DNA of 6,153 nucleotides from positions 1 to 6,153 of the forward strand of contig CAYUWG010000142.1 of assembly GCA_964448285.1 (NCBI GenBank), given 5' to 3'. Made by a program: the position numbers and the translations under genes. The DNA comes from CAYUWG01 sp964448285. GTDB taxonomy: Bacteria; Bacteroidota; Ignavibacteria; SZUA-365. Under the pieces are notes generated by a model. It made no database searches and was not told the origin of the DNA. It was given only the letters and a program-made list of their open reading frames with translations. This document shows, one piece after another, positions 6,096 through 6,153 of the stretch. The stretch's first letter is position 1; each line of letters opens with the position of its first letter.

Positions 6096-6153
6096 CCACA
6101 AAGAGACGCAAAGAGCACATAGAAATTCTTTGCGATCTTTGAGTTCCTTGTGG
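6096..6153. repeat. Intergenic inverted-repeat element, copy 2
   Basis: The element runs from CCACAAAG to CTTGTGG at the window edge, so its outer ends are near-perfect inverted repeats. The inner arms, rich in CAAAG on the left and CTTTG on the right, also pair in part. Its internal part (AGCACATAGAAATTC, TTTGCGATCTTT) is a diverged direct copy of the element 102 bases upstream. The element may continue past the window. Between the two copies (6050-6095) nothing is recognised. Confidence 0.7.

Noticed and set aside
5930..6142. A 70-codon open frame overlapping the end of gene 3
   Set aside because: Most of it reads through the two inverted-repeat elements, giving the His/Arg/Glu/Lys-rich peptide (NHREHKGD, RRKEH) typical of spurious frames in such repeats. 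It has no proper RBS and begins inside gene 3.

Overview
The window carries three large genes for exported proteins, all on the + strand, plus the last 16 codons of a fourth gene at the left edge. Two of the three complete proteins end in recognisable type IX secretion (T9SS) type A sorting domains, one with the classic QNYPNP opening. All three have N-terminal signal peptides. T9SS cargo of this style, with moderate GC, BACON-like and LamG domains and the GWN/GYW beta-module, points to the Bacteroidota/Chlorobiota side of the FCB group. An Ignavibacteria- or Kapabacteria-like uncultured lineage fits best, but this is an inference from protein style and not a phylogenetic placement.

Layout. 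Positions 1-51 hold the C-terminus of an upstream gene whose stop touches the ribosome binding site of the next gene. Gene 1 (63-1166) encodes a 367-residue secreted protein: signal peptide, an LPPxPP/FDVR beta-domain, a BACON-like domain and a T9SS sorting tail. Gene 2 (1163-4024) overlaps gene 1 by four bases (ATGA). It encodes a 953-residue multidomain adhesin-like protein: signal peptide, two LamG-like units, a Kre9/Knh1-like Ig fold, a BACON-like domain, a carboxypeptidase-regulatory-like domain and a duplicated GWN/GYW module. It stops at a proline-rich motif without a sorting tail. A GC-rich hairpin at 4035-4058 closes this unit. Gene 3 (about 4168-5979) encodes a CocE/NonD-type alpha/beta hydrolase with an intact Ser-Asp-His set and a divergent T9SS tail. 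The last 175 bases hold two related, diverged inverted-repeat elements and no credible gene.

How the parts may work together. Genes 1 and 2 look like a translationally coupled secreted pair. They share a BACON-like domain and a nearly identical (D/E)LPPxPPxE motif, but only gene 1 has a sorting tail. The most striking nucleotide feature is a 12-bp perfect hairpin with a T-rich tail at 1183-1225. It has the form of an intrinsic terminator, yet it lies inside the signal-peptide codons of gene 2, 16 bases after the gene 1 stop. It could act as an attenuator that sets the gene 1 to gene 2 ratio according to coupled translation. Gene 3 is probably a separate transcription unit. No RNA genes, CRISPR arrays, transposases or known defence or biosynthesis systems were seen.
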